DNA of 64,000 bases from M0027 sp021713415 (GTDB taxonomy: Bacteria; Pseudomonadota; Gammaproteobacteria; Francisellales; Francisellaceae): NCBI GenBank assembly GCA_021713415.1, contig JAKJJQ010000014.1, positions 1 through 64,000 on the forward strand, in the 5' to 3' direction. The first letter of the stretch is position 1. Each line of letters starts with the position of its first letter. The translations under genes and the position numbers were made by a program. Under the pieces are notes generated by a model. That model saw only the letters and a program-made list of their open reading frames with translations, was not told where the DNA came from and did not search any database. Shown one piece after another: positions 42,645 to 51,480 of the stretch.

Positions 42645-43163
42645 ATGTTAATTTTAGGGATAGACCCAGGTTCAAGGATAACTGGTTTTGGTATTGTTAA
42701 GGCGATTGGCCGACAGTGTGAATATGTTACAAGCGGTTGTATTCGTATCAAAAGTGAGTTGCAACATGATCGTTTACATGAGGTTTTTGATGGTATTTCA
42801 CAAATTGTTCAAGCCTATAAACCAGATGAAGCTGCAATTGAGCAAATTTTTATGTTTCAAAACCCTCAGGCAGCATTAAAATTAGGCCAAGCCAGAGGAG
42901 CTGCATTGGTTGCGTTATCGCATTATAAGCTAGATACTTCTGAGTATTCAGCAAAGCAGATTAAACAAGCCGTTGTAGGTAAAGGCGCTGCTCAAAAATC
43001 TCAAGTGCAACATATGGTTCAGAGTTTTTTAAAATTAAGTGCAAAGCCGCAAGCAGATGCAGCGGATGCATTAGCAGTTGCAATTTGTCACTTTCATACG
43101 GCGCAATCATTAAAGCATTTATCTGGCGCATCAAAAATTGTAAGAGGACGATTAAGAGAATGA
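42645..43163 (+). CDS. ruvC: Holliday-junction resolvase RuvC
   Basis: The 172-residue endonuclease cuts Holliday junctions in the RuvABC pathway. Its four acidic residues are in place: LGIDPG (Asp), AIEQIF (Glu), and DAADALAVAICH (two Asp). It starts 3 bases after yebC, and its last base triplet overlaps the ruvA start (ATGA). Confidence 0.95.
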   Translation: MLILGIDPGSRITGFGIVKAIGRQCEYVTSGCIRIKSELQHDRLHEVFDGISQIVQAYKPDEAAIEQIFMFQNPQAALKLGQARGAALVALSHYKLDTSEYSAKQIKQAVVGKGAAQKSQVQHMVQSFLKLSAKPQADAADALAVAICHFHTAQSLKHLSGASKIVRGRLRE

Positions 43164-43798
43164 TTGGAAGAATCAAAGGAATTTTAATTGAAAAGCAAGC
43201 ACCTTTATTATTAGTTGAAGTCGGTGGTGTTGGTTATGAAATACTTGCACCGATGACAACCATTTATCAGTTACCTGAGTTAGATCATGAGACCATCTTA
43301 TATACACATTTAATTGTTAGGGAAGATGCGCACCTTCTTTATGGCTTTAAGAGTAAAACAGATAGAAAGCTGTTTCAGGAGTTAATCAAAGTTAATGGTA
43401 TTGGTGCAAAAATGGCACTGGCTATTTTATCTGGGATGGATGCAAATACGATTTTATCTTGTATTGAAAGTGATGACAGTGCTTTATTAGTCAGTATTCC
43501 TGGGATTGGTAAAAAAACAGCAGAGCGCTTAATTGTTGAGATGCGCGATAAGATTCCACAAATTACGCTATCACTATCTGAAATTAATACAGCATTGGTT
43601 TCTAATACATCATCAAAAAACCAACCACAAATAGCTATAGGTAATGAGTCGGGTAAAGCTAATGAAGCAACAGAAGCTTTAATTGCCCTTGGTTATCGTA
43701 AAAGTGAAGCACAGAAGGTGATCTTTAAAATTAAAGATCAAGCTGATACAACTGAAGGGTTAATTAAATCAGCATTAAAAGAGCTAATGCGTCATTAA
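43160..43798 (+). CDS. ruvA: Holliday-junction helicase subunit RuvA
   Basis: RuvA binds four-way junctions and loads RuvB. It starts MIGRIKGILIEKQAPLLLVE (OB fold), then two helix-hairpin-helix motifs (VNGIGAKMALAIL, IPGIGKKTAERLIVEM), an acidic linker and a C-terminal RuvB-binding three-helix bundle (TEALIALGYRKSEAQKVI). It has 212 residues with start ATG 43160 overlapping ruvC; a longer frame from 43085 would run through ruvC and is rejected. ruvB does not follow; mutM converges one base later. Confidence 0.95.
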   Translation: MIGRIKGILIEKQAPLLLVEVGGVGYEILAPMTTIYQLPELDHETILYTHLIVREDAHLLYGFKSKTDRKLFQELIKVNGIGAKMALAILSGMDANTILSCIESDDSALLVSIPGIGKKTAERLIVEMRDKIPQITLSLSEINTALVSNTSSKNQPQIAIGNESGKANEATEALIALGYRKSEAQKVIFKIKDQADTTEGLIKSALKELMRH

Positions 43799-43799
43799 G

Positions 43800-44612
43800 T
43801 TATAATTGTTGGCAATTGGAACAATAAAAAGTACTACGTTGCCCAAGTGTTATTTTTTCAATGATGCTTTTACAGTTAGGACAAGGTTTTTTATCTTGAG
43901 CATAGACGGATAGTTGCTGTGCAAAATAACCTGGCTTGCCGTTGGAATTTTTAAAATCTTTAAGTGTTGTGCCACCTTGTTTGATTGCAGATGTGAGAAT
44001 CTGTTTAATTGAATCAACAAGGCGTTTACATTGTTCTAGTGTTAGTTGATTGGCAGGTAATTGTGGGTGGATATTCGCTTTAAATAATGCTTCAGAAGCA
44101 TAAATATTACCAACGCCACAAACAATCTGACTATCCATAATTGCAAGTTTAATCGCTTTTTTCATTTTTTGAAGTTTTAACTGCAAATATTGAACATTGA
44201 ATGTATTTGATAATGGCTCTGGGCCAAGCGATTTAATTAACTGATGTTGCTCGATGGGTTGCTCACTCCAAAGTATTGCACCAAAACGTCTTGGATCATG
44301 GTAGCGTAATACGAAGTTATCAAAATAAAATTCAAGATGATCATGTTTAAGTTTTTGTGGTGCAGGTAAATCATAGAGACGAAAGATGCCACTCATGCCT
44401 AAATGAGCCAGTAAGTTACCATGATGAAACTTAAATATAAGATACTTGCTTCGTCTGTAAATTTTTTCAACGCTTTGACCAACTAAGTGCTTAAGTTCTG
44501 GAATTGGATATCTTAAGGTATGAAAGTGGATATCAATAGCTTTAATCGTATTATGTTCAAGGCTAGGTGCAAGGCCATTTCGTACGGTTTCAACCTCAGG
44601 TAATTCAGGCAT
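43800..44612 (-). CDS. mutM: Formamidopyrimidine-DNA glycosylase MutM/Fpg
   Basis: The 270-residue base-excision repair enzyme is specific for 8-oxoguanine. It begins PELPEVETVRNGL (Pro1 and Glu2 catalytic after Met removal), then HLGMSG, DPRRFG, the H2TH region (CGVGNIYASEALF), and a C-terminal zinc finger with CPNC...CSNC. It overlaps lpxH by 8 bases, so lpxH-mutM form an operon. Confidence 0.96.
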   Translation of the reverse strand: MPELPEVETVRNGLAPSLEHNTIKAIDIHFHTLRYPIPELKHLVGQSVEKIYRRSKYLIFKFHHGNLLAHLGMSGIFRLYDLPAPQKLKHDHLEFYFDNFVLRYHDPRRFGAILWSEQPIEQHQLIKSLGPEPLSNTFNVQYLQLKLQKMKKAIKLAIMDSQIVCGVGNIYASEALFKANIHPQLPANQLTLEQCKRLVDSIKQILTSAIKQGGTTLKDFKNSNGKPGYFAQQLSVYAQDKKPCPNCKSIIEKITLGQRSTFYCSNCQQL

Positions 44613-45315
44613 TTTGTATAACTCCAGAGTTATATAATGTTATATGATCATTGATTTGAATATAACTATATTGATCTTTATGCCAGTCACCTAAAACATA
44701 ACGTAATTTATTGGCATGTTTGTGAATGGCTAATTTATGGGTGTGACCATGGATGATAATGGGGCATTCTCTAGCATAATAATTAATGCCTTTTTCAGTG
44801 GCATCAAAATTTATTTCATAGCGATTGCGATTTTTACTTTTGATGCGCATTTTATTGGCCATTTTATTTCTCAATCTAAGTGGTAGGTGTAGAAAAAACC
44901 ATTTAAACCATGATGACTGTACAATTTTTCGATAATGTAAATAACTTGTATCATCGGTACATAATAAATCACCATGCATTAAGCAAATCGATTGGTTTTT
45001 CCAATGTAGATAAAAGGGATCATCAATTAATTGAATACCGCATTTATGTGCAAATGCTTCACCAATAAGAAAGTCACGATTACCATGCATAAAATAAACT
45101 GTTAAACCATGCTCTGTAGCAGATTTTAATAAGGCAATGACCGATTGAGAAAATGGATCTTCTACATCATCGCCAACCCAGTATTCAAAAAAATCACCAA
45201 GGATATATAATGTATTTTTATTATTCGCAATTTGCTTTAAAAATTGTTTAAACTGATTAAAGACCTCAGGGTCATTTTGTTTTAGATGTAAATCAGAAAT
45301 AATGTAAATGCTCAT
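44605..45315 (-). CDS. lpxH: UDP-2,3-diacylglucosamine diphosphatase LpxH
   Basis: The 236-residue metallophosphoesterase of lipid A synthesis makes lipid X from UDP-diacylglucosamine. Its metal ligands are seen in SDLHLKQND, LGDFFEYWVGDD, HGNRDFLIG, MHGDLLC and HGHTHK. The RNKMANKMRIKSKNRNRYE region matches the helical lid. Together with hldE it shows the organism makes LPS. Confidence 0.95.
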   Translation of the reverse strand: MSIYIISDLHLKQNDPEVFNQFKQFLKQIANNKNTLYILGDFFEYWVGDDVEDPFSQSVIALLKSATEHGLTVYFMHGNRDFLIGEAFAHKCGIQLIDDPFYLHWKNQSICLMHGDLLCTDDTSYLHYRKIVQSSWFKWFFLHLPLRLRNKMANKMRIKSKNRNRYEINFDATEKGINYYARECPIIIHGHTHKLAIHKHANKLRYVLGDWHKDQYSYIQINDHITLYNSGVIQNA

Positions 45316-45437
45316 ATTTTTATATATCTTTATGTTTATCTTCTCTTTTAAGAATGGTTGGGGGTGTAACTTCTTCTTATTTTCACGTAAAATCGATTCA
45401 AATCAAGTTATTCTAACATTTAATTTAAGGCTTAAGA

Positions 45438-46856
45438 ATGAGTTTAACACTTGAAAATGCTAATGTCTTGGTAGTTGGCGATGTGATGCTAGATCGTTAT
45501 TGGGAAGGGCCAACCAAGCGAATTTCACCAGAGGCGCCAGTACCTGTGATTCATGTTGATAAAATACAAGAGCGAGCAGGTGGGGCAGGTAATGTGGCGT
45601 TAAATATTGCTGCACTATCAGGCAAGGCTTATTTATGTGGCTGTGTCGGTAAAGATGAAGCTGCAATAAGTCTTAAAAATAAATTACAAGAACAGCAAAT
45701 TGATACTCATTTTGTCGAAACTGGATTACCAACGATTACAAAACTTCGTGTCTTATCGCAAAACCAGCAATTGATTCGCATGGATTTTGAAGAAGGTTTT
45801 CATGAAGTAGATAAAATAAAACTAACTCAACATGTAGAAGCAGCTATTCAATCAGTTGGTGCAATTATTTTATCTGACTATGGTAAAGGGACATTAAGTA
45901 ACCCCCAAGCGTTAATTCAATTAGCTCGAAATCATCAAGTGCGTATTCTAGTTGATCCTAAGGGTACTGATTTTGAAAAGTATCGCGGTGCAACGATGAT
46001 AACACCGAATATGAAAGAATTTGAAGCCGTTGTTGGATTTTGTCACAGTGAAGAAGAAATAAAATCAAAAGCTTTAGCTTTAATTCAAACATTAGATTTA
46101 GAAGCACTATTAGTCACACGCAGTGAAAAAGGTATGATGATTATTCATCATACAGGTAAAACCTATAGCATACCGACACATGCTAAAGAAGTTTATGATG
46201 TGACAGGTGCTGGTGATACAGTAATTGCTGTCATGGGTATGGCATTATCCGTTGGTTATAGTTATCAAGAAGCAATGAAGTTTGCCAATACGGCAGCTGG
46301 CGTTGTTGTAGGTAAGCTTGGAACTGCAACATTAACATTGCCAGAATTATATCATGCATTATATGTATCAACACAAATTCCTTTTGGTGTTTTAAGTGAA
46401 AGTGAAATTAAAGCAGCCATGCATCAAGCGCATCTACAGGGTGAAAGAGTTGTCTTTACCAATGGTTGTTTTGACATTTTGCATCAAGGCCATGTCGATT
46501 ATTTAAAAGAAGCAAAAGCAATGGGGGATCGACTTATTGTCGGCATTAATACCGATGAATCAGTAAAAACCCTTAAAGGCCCATCACGGCCAATTGTACC
46601 ACTAGCTGAGCGAATGGCTTTATTAAGTGCTTTAGAATGTGTAGATTGGGTTGTCGCATTTAAAGAAGAGACGCCAGAACGTATTATTAGTGAATTATCA
46701 CCAGATGTTTTAGTTAAAGGCGCTGATTATGAAATTCATGAAATTGCTGGCAATGAACATGTATTAAAACATGGTGGTCAAGTAAAAACAATTCGTTTAA
46801 CAGAAGGCTTATCAACCTCAAATATAATTAATAAAATCAAATCTGAAGGGCTTTGA
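45438..46856 (+). CDS. hldE: Bifunctional heptose kinase / adenylyltransferase HldE
   Basis: It makes ADP-heptose for the LPS inner core. The N-terminal ~320 residues are a PfkB-type kinase (VVGDVMLDRYWEGPTKRI, AGGAGNVALNIAALSG, DVTGAGDTV). The C-terminal ~135 residues are a nucleotidyltransferase with VFTNGCFDILHQGHVDYL and GLSTSNIINKI. The length (472) matches E. coli HldE (477). mpl follows with start 3 bases after the stop. Confidence 0.96.
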   Translation: MSLTLENANVLVVGDVMLDRYWEGPTKRISPEAPVPVIHVDKIQERAGGAGNVALNIAALSGKAYLCGCVGKDEAAISLKNKLQEQQIDTHFVETGLPTITKLRVLSQNQQLIRMDFEEGFHEVDKIKLTQHVEAAIQSVGAIILSDYGKGTLSNPQALIQLARNHQVRILVDPKGTDFEKYRGATMITPNMKEFEAVVGFCHSEEEIKSKALALIQTLDLEALLVTRSEKGMMIIHHTGKTYSIPTHAKEVYDVTGAGDTVIAVMGMALSVGYSYQEAMKFANTAAGVVVGKLGTATLTLPELYHALYVSTQIPFGVLSESEIKAAMHQAHLQGERVVFTNGCFDILHQGHVDYLKEAKAMGDRLIVGINTDESVKTLKGPSRPIVPLAERMALLSALECVDWVVAFKEETPERIISELSPDVLVKGADYEIHEIAGNEHVLKHGGQVKTIRLTEGLSTSNIINKIKSEGL

Positions 46857-46858
46857 TA

Positions 46859-48220
46859 ATGGAGAAAAAAGTTCATATTTTAGGTATTTGTGGTACGTTT
46901 ATGGGGTCACTTGCACTTTTAGCGCGTCAGCTTGGTTTTCAAGTTTCAGGCTCAGATAAAGCAAGCTATCCACCAATGGGACCTCTATTAGAAAGTCAAG
47001 GTATTAAAATTTATTCAGGCTATGACAAGGCACAGTTGGATATTTATAAACCAGATGAAGTCATTGTTGGTAATACAATGAGACGTGGTGTTGATGTAAT
47101 TGAAGCAATGATGAATCAAAAGATACCTTTAAAATCAGGCGCTCAATGGCTTTATGAAAAAATATTAATTAATAAACGCGTCATTGCAATCTCTGGTACA
47201 CATGGCAAGACAACAACAACATCGATGGTGGTTAAAATTTTAGATCATGCGAACTTAAATCCAGGGTTTTTAATTGGTGGTGTTGCTAATGATTATGACG
47301 TTTCAGCAAGGCTGACTGACTCCGAGTGGTTTGTAATCGAAGCAGATGAATATGATACAGCTTTTTTTGATAAGCGCTCTAAGTTTGTCCATTATTATCC
47401 TGAAATTGCGGTCATTAATAATTTAGAATTTGATCATGGTGATATTTTTAATAACTTAGATGAAATTAAACGCCAATTTCATCATATGGTGCGTGGTGTT
47501 TCAGGGTGTGGTCAACTGATTATCAATGCAGATGATCAAGAAATTACCGATGTATTGGCCCAAGGCGTATGGAGTCCTGTAATGACTTTCGGGCTATCTG
47601 TTGGCAATTGGCAAGCAAAATTATTAGAGGCAGATGGTAGTGTTTTTGATATTTACTATCAGAATAAAATCAAAGGTAGACTAAAGTGGAATTTATTAGG
47701 GCGTCATAATGTTTATAATGCTTTAGCAGCGATTACAGTTGCATCAACTGTGGGTATTGAGCTTGTCGTTGCAATAGAAGCACTATCAAATTTTCAGGGT
47801 GTGAAACGACGCTTAGAGCAAATAGTTACTCAAGATAATGTTTATGTTTATGATGATTTTGCACATCATCCAACAGCAATTAAATCAACGTTAGAGGCAG
47901 TAAAAGCTAATATAGGTAATGATCAATTAATTGCTATATTAGAGCCTCGTTCAAATACAATGAAAATGGGTGTGCATGGTCAAAAGCTCTTTGAAGCACT
48001 TCAAGATGCAGATCATTTAATGTTATTTCAACCTGAAGGTGTTGGGCTTAAATGGGATGAATTAATTAATGGCGCACAGCAGCGAAGCGATGTTTTTAAT
48101 AGTGTTGATGCTTTATTGGATAAATTACCGCAAATTATAAAAAAACCAAGTCATATTGTGATTATGAGTAATGGTGCTTTTGATGATATTTATAAAAAAA
48201 TTAAGAAAATGTCGCTTTAA
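46859..48220 (+). CDS. mpl: Murein tripeptide ligase Mpl
   Basis: Mpl joins recycled L-Ala-gamma-D-Glu-meso-DAP to UDP-MurNAc. The Mur-ligase fold shows HILGICGTFMGSLALLARQL, SGSDKASYPPMGP, the P-loop GTHGKTTTTSMV, EADEYDTAFFDKRSKFVHY, NNLEFDHGDIF and a C-terminal domain (DDFAHHPTAI). The start ATG 46859 has GAAGGG 8 bases upstream; TTG 46853 is the alternative. 453 residues. Confidence 0.95.
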   Translation: MEKKVHILGICGTFMGSLALLARQLGFQVSGSDKASYPPMGPLLESQGIKIYSGYDKAQLDIYKPDEVIVGNTMRRGVDVIEAMMNQKIPLKSGAQWLYEKILINKRVIAISGTHGKTTTTSMVVKILDHANLNPGFLIGGVANDYDVSARLTDSEWFVIEADEYDTAFFDKRSKFVHYYPEIAVINNLEFDHGDIFNNLDEIKRQFHHMVRGVSGCGQLIINADDQEITDVLAQGVWSPVMTFGLSVGNWQAKLLEADGSVFDIYYQNKIKGRLKWNLLGRHNVYNALAAITVASTVGIELVVAIEALSNFQGVKRRLEQIVTQDNVYVYDDFAHHPTAIKSTLEAVKANIGNDQLIAILEPRSNTMKMGVHGQKLFEALQDADHLMLFQPEGVGLKWDELINGAQQRSDVFNSVDALLDKLPQIIKKPSHIVIMSNGAFDDIYKKIKKMSL

Positions 48221-48321
48221 GCTTGTAAAATTACTGTAGCTTGGGAATTTATGATATTATTTAAGATATAAGACAAAATGGTTTTAGAAAGCTAATAGAG
48301 GGAATCCATAGGGTATTATTC

Positions 48322-48792
48322 ATGTCAAGAGTCAAAAAAGCGACATTAGCTGGTAGAAAAAGAATTAGTGAGCTATCTCATGACAGTGCTTGTACAGAAA
48401 TGCCAATAGAAACAGTCAATCAAGATGATGTCTATCTACAAAAACAGGCAACATTACTGCAATTAAAGCGCCAAGATGAGATTGGAACAACGGCTTCGGC
48501 GGTATTACATCAATCAATTCAAGAATTTGCCGAATATTTACAAGATCGCTACGATGCATGGTCAAAGCCAAAGAATCGTCATGCCTATATTTTAAGTCCA
48601 CAGCAGCGTCTTGATCAAATAAAAGAAGAGATCGTTAAGTATATTAATGATTTTGCAGAACAATTGCTTGAAGAAGGATATCATGAAGCAGATATTCGTC
48701 AAATATGCCAAGGTTATCTTGATGAAATTATCATTCAGTTACATCACTTTCAAATTCCTATTCGTAGTCTTTATTTAGTAAAAAGACGCTAA
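48322..48792 (+). CDS. Hypothetical protein between mpl and rlmB
   Basis: I do not recognise this 156-residue protein. It begins SRVKKATLAGRKRISEL, is hydrophilic and rich in Gln, Glu and Ile, with a helical middle (SIQEFAEYLQDRYDAW) and a C-terminal helix pair (RLDQIKEEIVKYINDFAEQL, then YLDEIIIQLHHFQIP). There is no signal peptide or membrane segment. A ribosome-site-like AGGG precedes the ATG. The codon use resembles its neighbours and the frame is uninterrupted, so it is very likely real. Confidence 0.75.
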   Translation: MSRVKKATLAGRKRISELSHDSACTEMPIETVNQDDVYLQKQATLLQLKRQDEIGTTASAVLHQSIQEFAEYLQDRYDAWSKPKNRHAYILSPQQRLDQIKEEIVKYINDFAEQLLEEGYHEADIRQICQGYLDEIIIQLHHFQIPIRSLYLVKRR

Positions 48793-48837
48793 TTTAAGCA
48801 TTATAAAAAAGACAGTTGATATTTTTGGATTACAATT

Positions 48838-49584
48838 ATGAAATCAGTTATTTATGGCATTCATGCAGCGAAAAGCCGCTTAAAATCTGCTCCGGAATCA
48901 GTAGAACAAGTCTTAATCCAATCAGGTAAGCAAGACAGTACAAAACTATCAGAATTATTGGATATTATAAAGGCAAGAAATCTACATTACTCATTTGTTG
49001 AGCGTCAACAGTTAGATTTACGTAGTGAAGGTGGCATTCATCAAGGAATTGTTATGCTCTGTCAGCCTTGTGATAATTTATTAGATGAAGTACAAGCACT
49101 CGATTTAATTCAAAAAGATGAGAAGCCTTTAGTGCTTATATTAGATAGTATCACAGATCCGCATAATTTAGGTGCATGTTTAAGGACTGCAGAAGCGGCA
49201 AAAGTAACTTGCGTTGTCATGCCAAAAGATAAATCGGCACCGATTAATGCAACTGTAAGCAAAGTAGCATCAGGTGCAGCTGAAGTTATTCCTGTTAGTT
49301 ATGTAACGAACCTAGCTCGCTTTATTGATCAATTAAAGGCAATGGGTGTTTGGCTTATGGGCTTAGCAGGTGAAGCAGAAGATACGCTTTATACACATGA
49401 CTGTACGATACCATTAGCGATTGTGATGGGTTCAGAAGGTAAGGGATTACGCCAATTAACACGTAAAAAATGTGATTACTTAATTAAACTACCAATGGCA
49501 GGTCAAGTCGAAAGTTTAAATGTATCGGTTGCTACAGGTGTGACACTTTATGAGATTTATCGCCAGCGTTTAAGTGTGGGTTAA
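48838..49584 (+). CDS. rlmB: 23S rRNA 2'-O-methyltransferase RlmB
   Basis: RlmB methylates Gm2251 of 23S rRNA. The 248-residue SPOUT enzyme has a small N-terminal L30e-like domain (IYGIHAAKSRLK) and a C-terminal knotted domain with LDSITDPHNLGACLRTAEA (motif 1), IVMGSEGKGLRQLT (motif 2) and LPMAGQVESLNVSVA (motif 3). A ribosome site is only weakly visible (TTTTGGA). Confidence 0.95.
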   Translation: MKSVIYGIHAAKSRLKSAPESVEQVLIQSGKQDSTKLSELLDIIKARNLHYSFVERQQLDLRSEGGIHQGIVMLCQPCDNLLDEVQALDLIQKDEKPLVLILDSITDPHNLGACLRTAEAAKVTCVVMPKDKSAPINATVSKVASGAAEVIPVSYVTNLARFIDQLKAMGVWLMGLAGEAEDTLYTHDCTIPLAIVMGSEGKGLRQLTRKKCDYLIKLPMAGQVESLNVSVATGVTLYEIYRQRLSVG

Positions 49585-49689
49585 TTTAGTATCAAGTGTT
49601 ATTAGCTATTAAAGCTGCTGAATGAGGAATTAGCCTTAATTGGCTTGTAAGTTCAAAACTAACATCTGTGTAATGCTTTGAGATTTGAA

Positions 49690-50415
49690 TTAAATTTTTA
49701 TTTTAAGATACCTTAGACATACTGAAAATATCATTTGCCAACTAATATAAACCATAGTGATTAATGAATTTTCAGATGACTGAGAATGATTTCGAAAGTA
49801 GCTTAATATTGCTTTTTCCTTAGATGTTTTATTATTAAAATTCAAATCAAGTCGCTCTTTAATCACATAGGGATCTTTAATTTTAATTGGATTATGATCA
49901 GTTATTTGATAATCGAAATGATGTATGACTGTTTGAGCTAGTTGTTTGTAGTGTTCATTCTCTATAGAGGTAAAAATATCTGGGTATAATAGCTTTTGAT
50001 TGAGGTATTTATATGATGAATAAAAATTACCTATACCTGAAGCAATAAAGAAAAAATAGTGTTTTTTATTTGAAAAAAGTGTTTTGAATTTAACTTTCAG
50101 TACTGATTTAGCAATAAAAATAGCTGCTGTTTTATTGCCCCTAAAACCCTTTGCGATGTTAGAAAAACCTCTACTGATATAATATGTTTTTGAATTAAAA
50201 GTTAATTTAAATGTTCTAAAAGAATTAAAACCGATAACTTGGTTGTCATAATTAAAATAAAATTCAATTTGATTTAAAAAGCAGCTTTGATCTAATAATT
50301 GGTCAATTAATGGTAGAGTTATCGCATCATCAAAGACTTTAGAAAGTACACTATATAGATGGTTTTTGTGTTTGGTTGAATGATCTTTTTTAATATTAAC
50401 TAATTGTGATTTCAT
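49690..50415 (-). CDS. Hypothetical protein, possible GNAT-like fold
   Basis: The 241-residue protein is rich in Phe, Tyr, Lys and Asn, typical of the accessory genes here. The pattern FYFNYDNQVIGFNSFRTF..., then SRGFSNIAKGFRGNKTAAIF resembles the strand-strand-turn and acyl-CoA binding turn of some N-acyltransferases, but the match is faint and I give it little weight. The last ~25 residues are hydrophobic. No neighbour explains it; it is flanked by rlmB (convergent) and a small membrane protein. Confidence 0.55.
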   Translation of the reverse strand: MKSQLVNIKKDHSTKHKNHLYSVLSKVFDDAITLPLIDQLLDQSCFLNQIEFYFNYDNQVIGFNSFRTFKLTFNSKTYYISRGFSNIAKGFRGNKTAAIFIAKSVLKVKFKTLFSNKKHYFFFIASGIGNFYSSYKYLNQKLLYPDIFTSIENEHYKQLAQTVIHHFDYQITDHNPIKIKDPYVIKERLDLNFNNKTSKEKAILSYFRNHSQSSENSLITMVYISWQMIFSVCLRYLKIKI

Positions 50416-50488
50416 TAGATATTATAAATGATGATTGATGTTATCTATAGATTATAAATACTATTTACTTTCAACAAGCATAATATAG

Positions 50489-50740
50489 TTAGAATTTACG
50501 AGCTAAAGATGAATGATGCATCAGCCAATAAATAAGCGCTGCCCAAATTCCCATTGCTAAAGTTGCAATAATCCAAGCAAAGCCAGGAACAAATTGTGTA
50601 GGAATACCTCGTTGGTGTAAATTACCTATATCTTTAGCAACGCCTGCAGAGAATATCAAATTGACAATGAGTGTTAAAATACCAAAAACAATGCTGATAT
50701 GACTTAGGGAGTTAGTTAGTTGTGAGTAGAATGCATCCAT
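50489..50740 (-). CDS. Small membrane protein (83 aa)
   Basis: This small protein of two predicted transmembrane helices (residues ~18-38 and ~52-75) has a short hydrophilic loop (KDIGNLHQRGIPTQ) between them. AGG-like sequence precedes the ATG (TTAAATAGGTG). It lies 33 bases downstream of the DUF457-type gene on the same strand. Function unknown. Confidence 0.7.
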   Translation of the reverse strand: MDAFYSQLTNSLSHISIVFGILTLIVNLIFSAGVAKDIGNLHQRGIPTQFVPGFAWIIATLAMGIWAALIYWLMHHSSLARKF

Positions 50741-50773
50741 ATTTCACCTATTTAATTAATCAATAAAATTATG

Positions 50774-51466
50774 CTAAACTAAATGATACCAGATAGCTTC
50801 AAAATTAGACAATGCTAATGGTCCTTTAATAAGAGAATTAAAATTGGGTAGAAAATAAATCATAATCGCAATTAAAACATAGCAGATAAGATAAGGCCAC
50901 CAGGGTTTTAGACTAATGAATTTAATGGATGAAAAGTAACCTGAGCGATAGCTGTGATTGGCTAAGTCAACGGCATAAATTTCATCTAAAATTAAATGTA
51001 GTAGATAATTAAAGAAAACATAAAGGCCAGCAAACCAAGCAATTTCAATACTTACCTTAATCATATGAACAGCAATTAATGTCGTTGCAAAGCCTAAAAC
51101 AAAGGCAAATGGAATTGAATGAAACACACCTCTACGTTGTGTAAATCTCGGTATAAGACGAGTTAATCCATAACGGAAGCTAGCATAAATAACGATAAAA
51201 ATAATTAGATTAAGTAATATAGAATATTGTTGAAGTGTAAAATTTAATACTATAAAAATGGCACAAATAAATCCAAACAATGTAAAAATTAATTCACTGG
51301 CATAGTCATCATCAGAGTCAATATCGGCAATAAAACCTGAAAAAATGCCAATCATAGCAAGGTTAATCGCCTGGTGAAGCGAAAACATATCAATATTATA
51401 AAAACAAATAGAAGCGATTGAAGATAGACAAACACTTGCGCTTAGGTGGGTATTAAAATTAGCCAT
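50774..51466 (-). CDS. YdjM-like membrane-bound metal-dependent hydrolase (DUF457)
   Basis: The 230-residue integral membrane protein begins MANFNTHLSASV, then has SGFIADIDSDDDYAS, RRGVFHSIPFAF and LHLILDEIYAVDL. The H, D and HxxxD pattern and multiple hydrophobic helices are those of the YdjM/DUF457 family (LexA-regulated in E. coli; function unsettled). A small membrane protein follows. Confidence 0.8.
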   Translation of the reverse strand: MANFNTHLSASVCLSSIASICFYNIDMFSLHQAINLAMIGIFSGFIADIDSDDDYASELIFTLFGFICAIFIVLNFTLQQYSILLNLIIFIVIYASFRYGLTRLIPRFTQRRGVFHSIPFAFVLGFATTLIAVHMIKVSIEIAWFAGLYVFFNYLLHLILDEIYAVDLANHSYRSGYFSSIKFISLKPWWPYLICYVLIAIMIYFLPNFNSLIKGPLALSNFEAIWYHLV

Positions 51467-51480
51467 ACACTGCTCATTGG

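Noticed and set aside
43085..43160. N-terminal extension of ruvA
   Set aside because: It lies wholly inside ruvC in another frame, and RuvA proteins start at MIGR.
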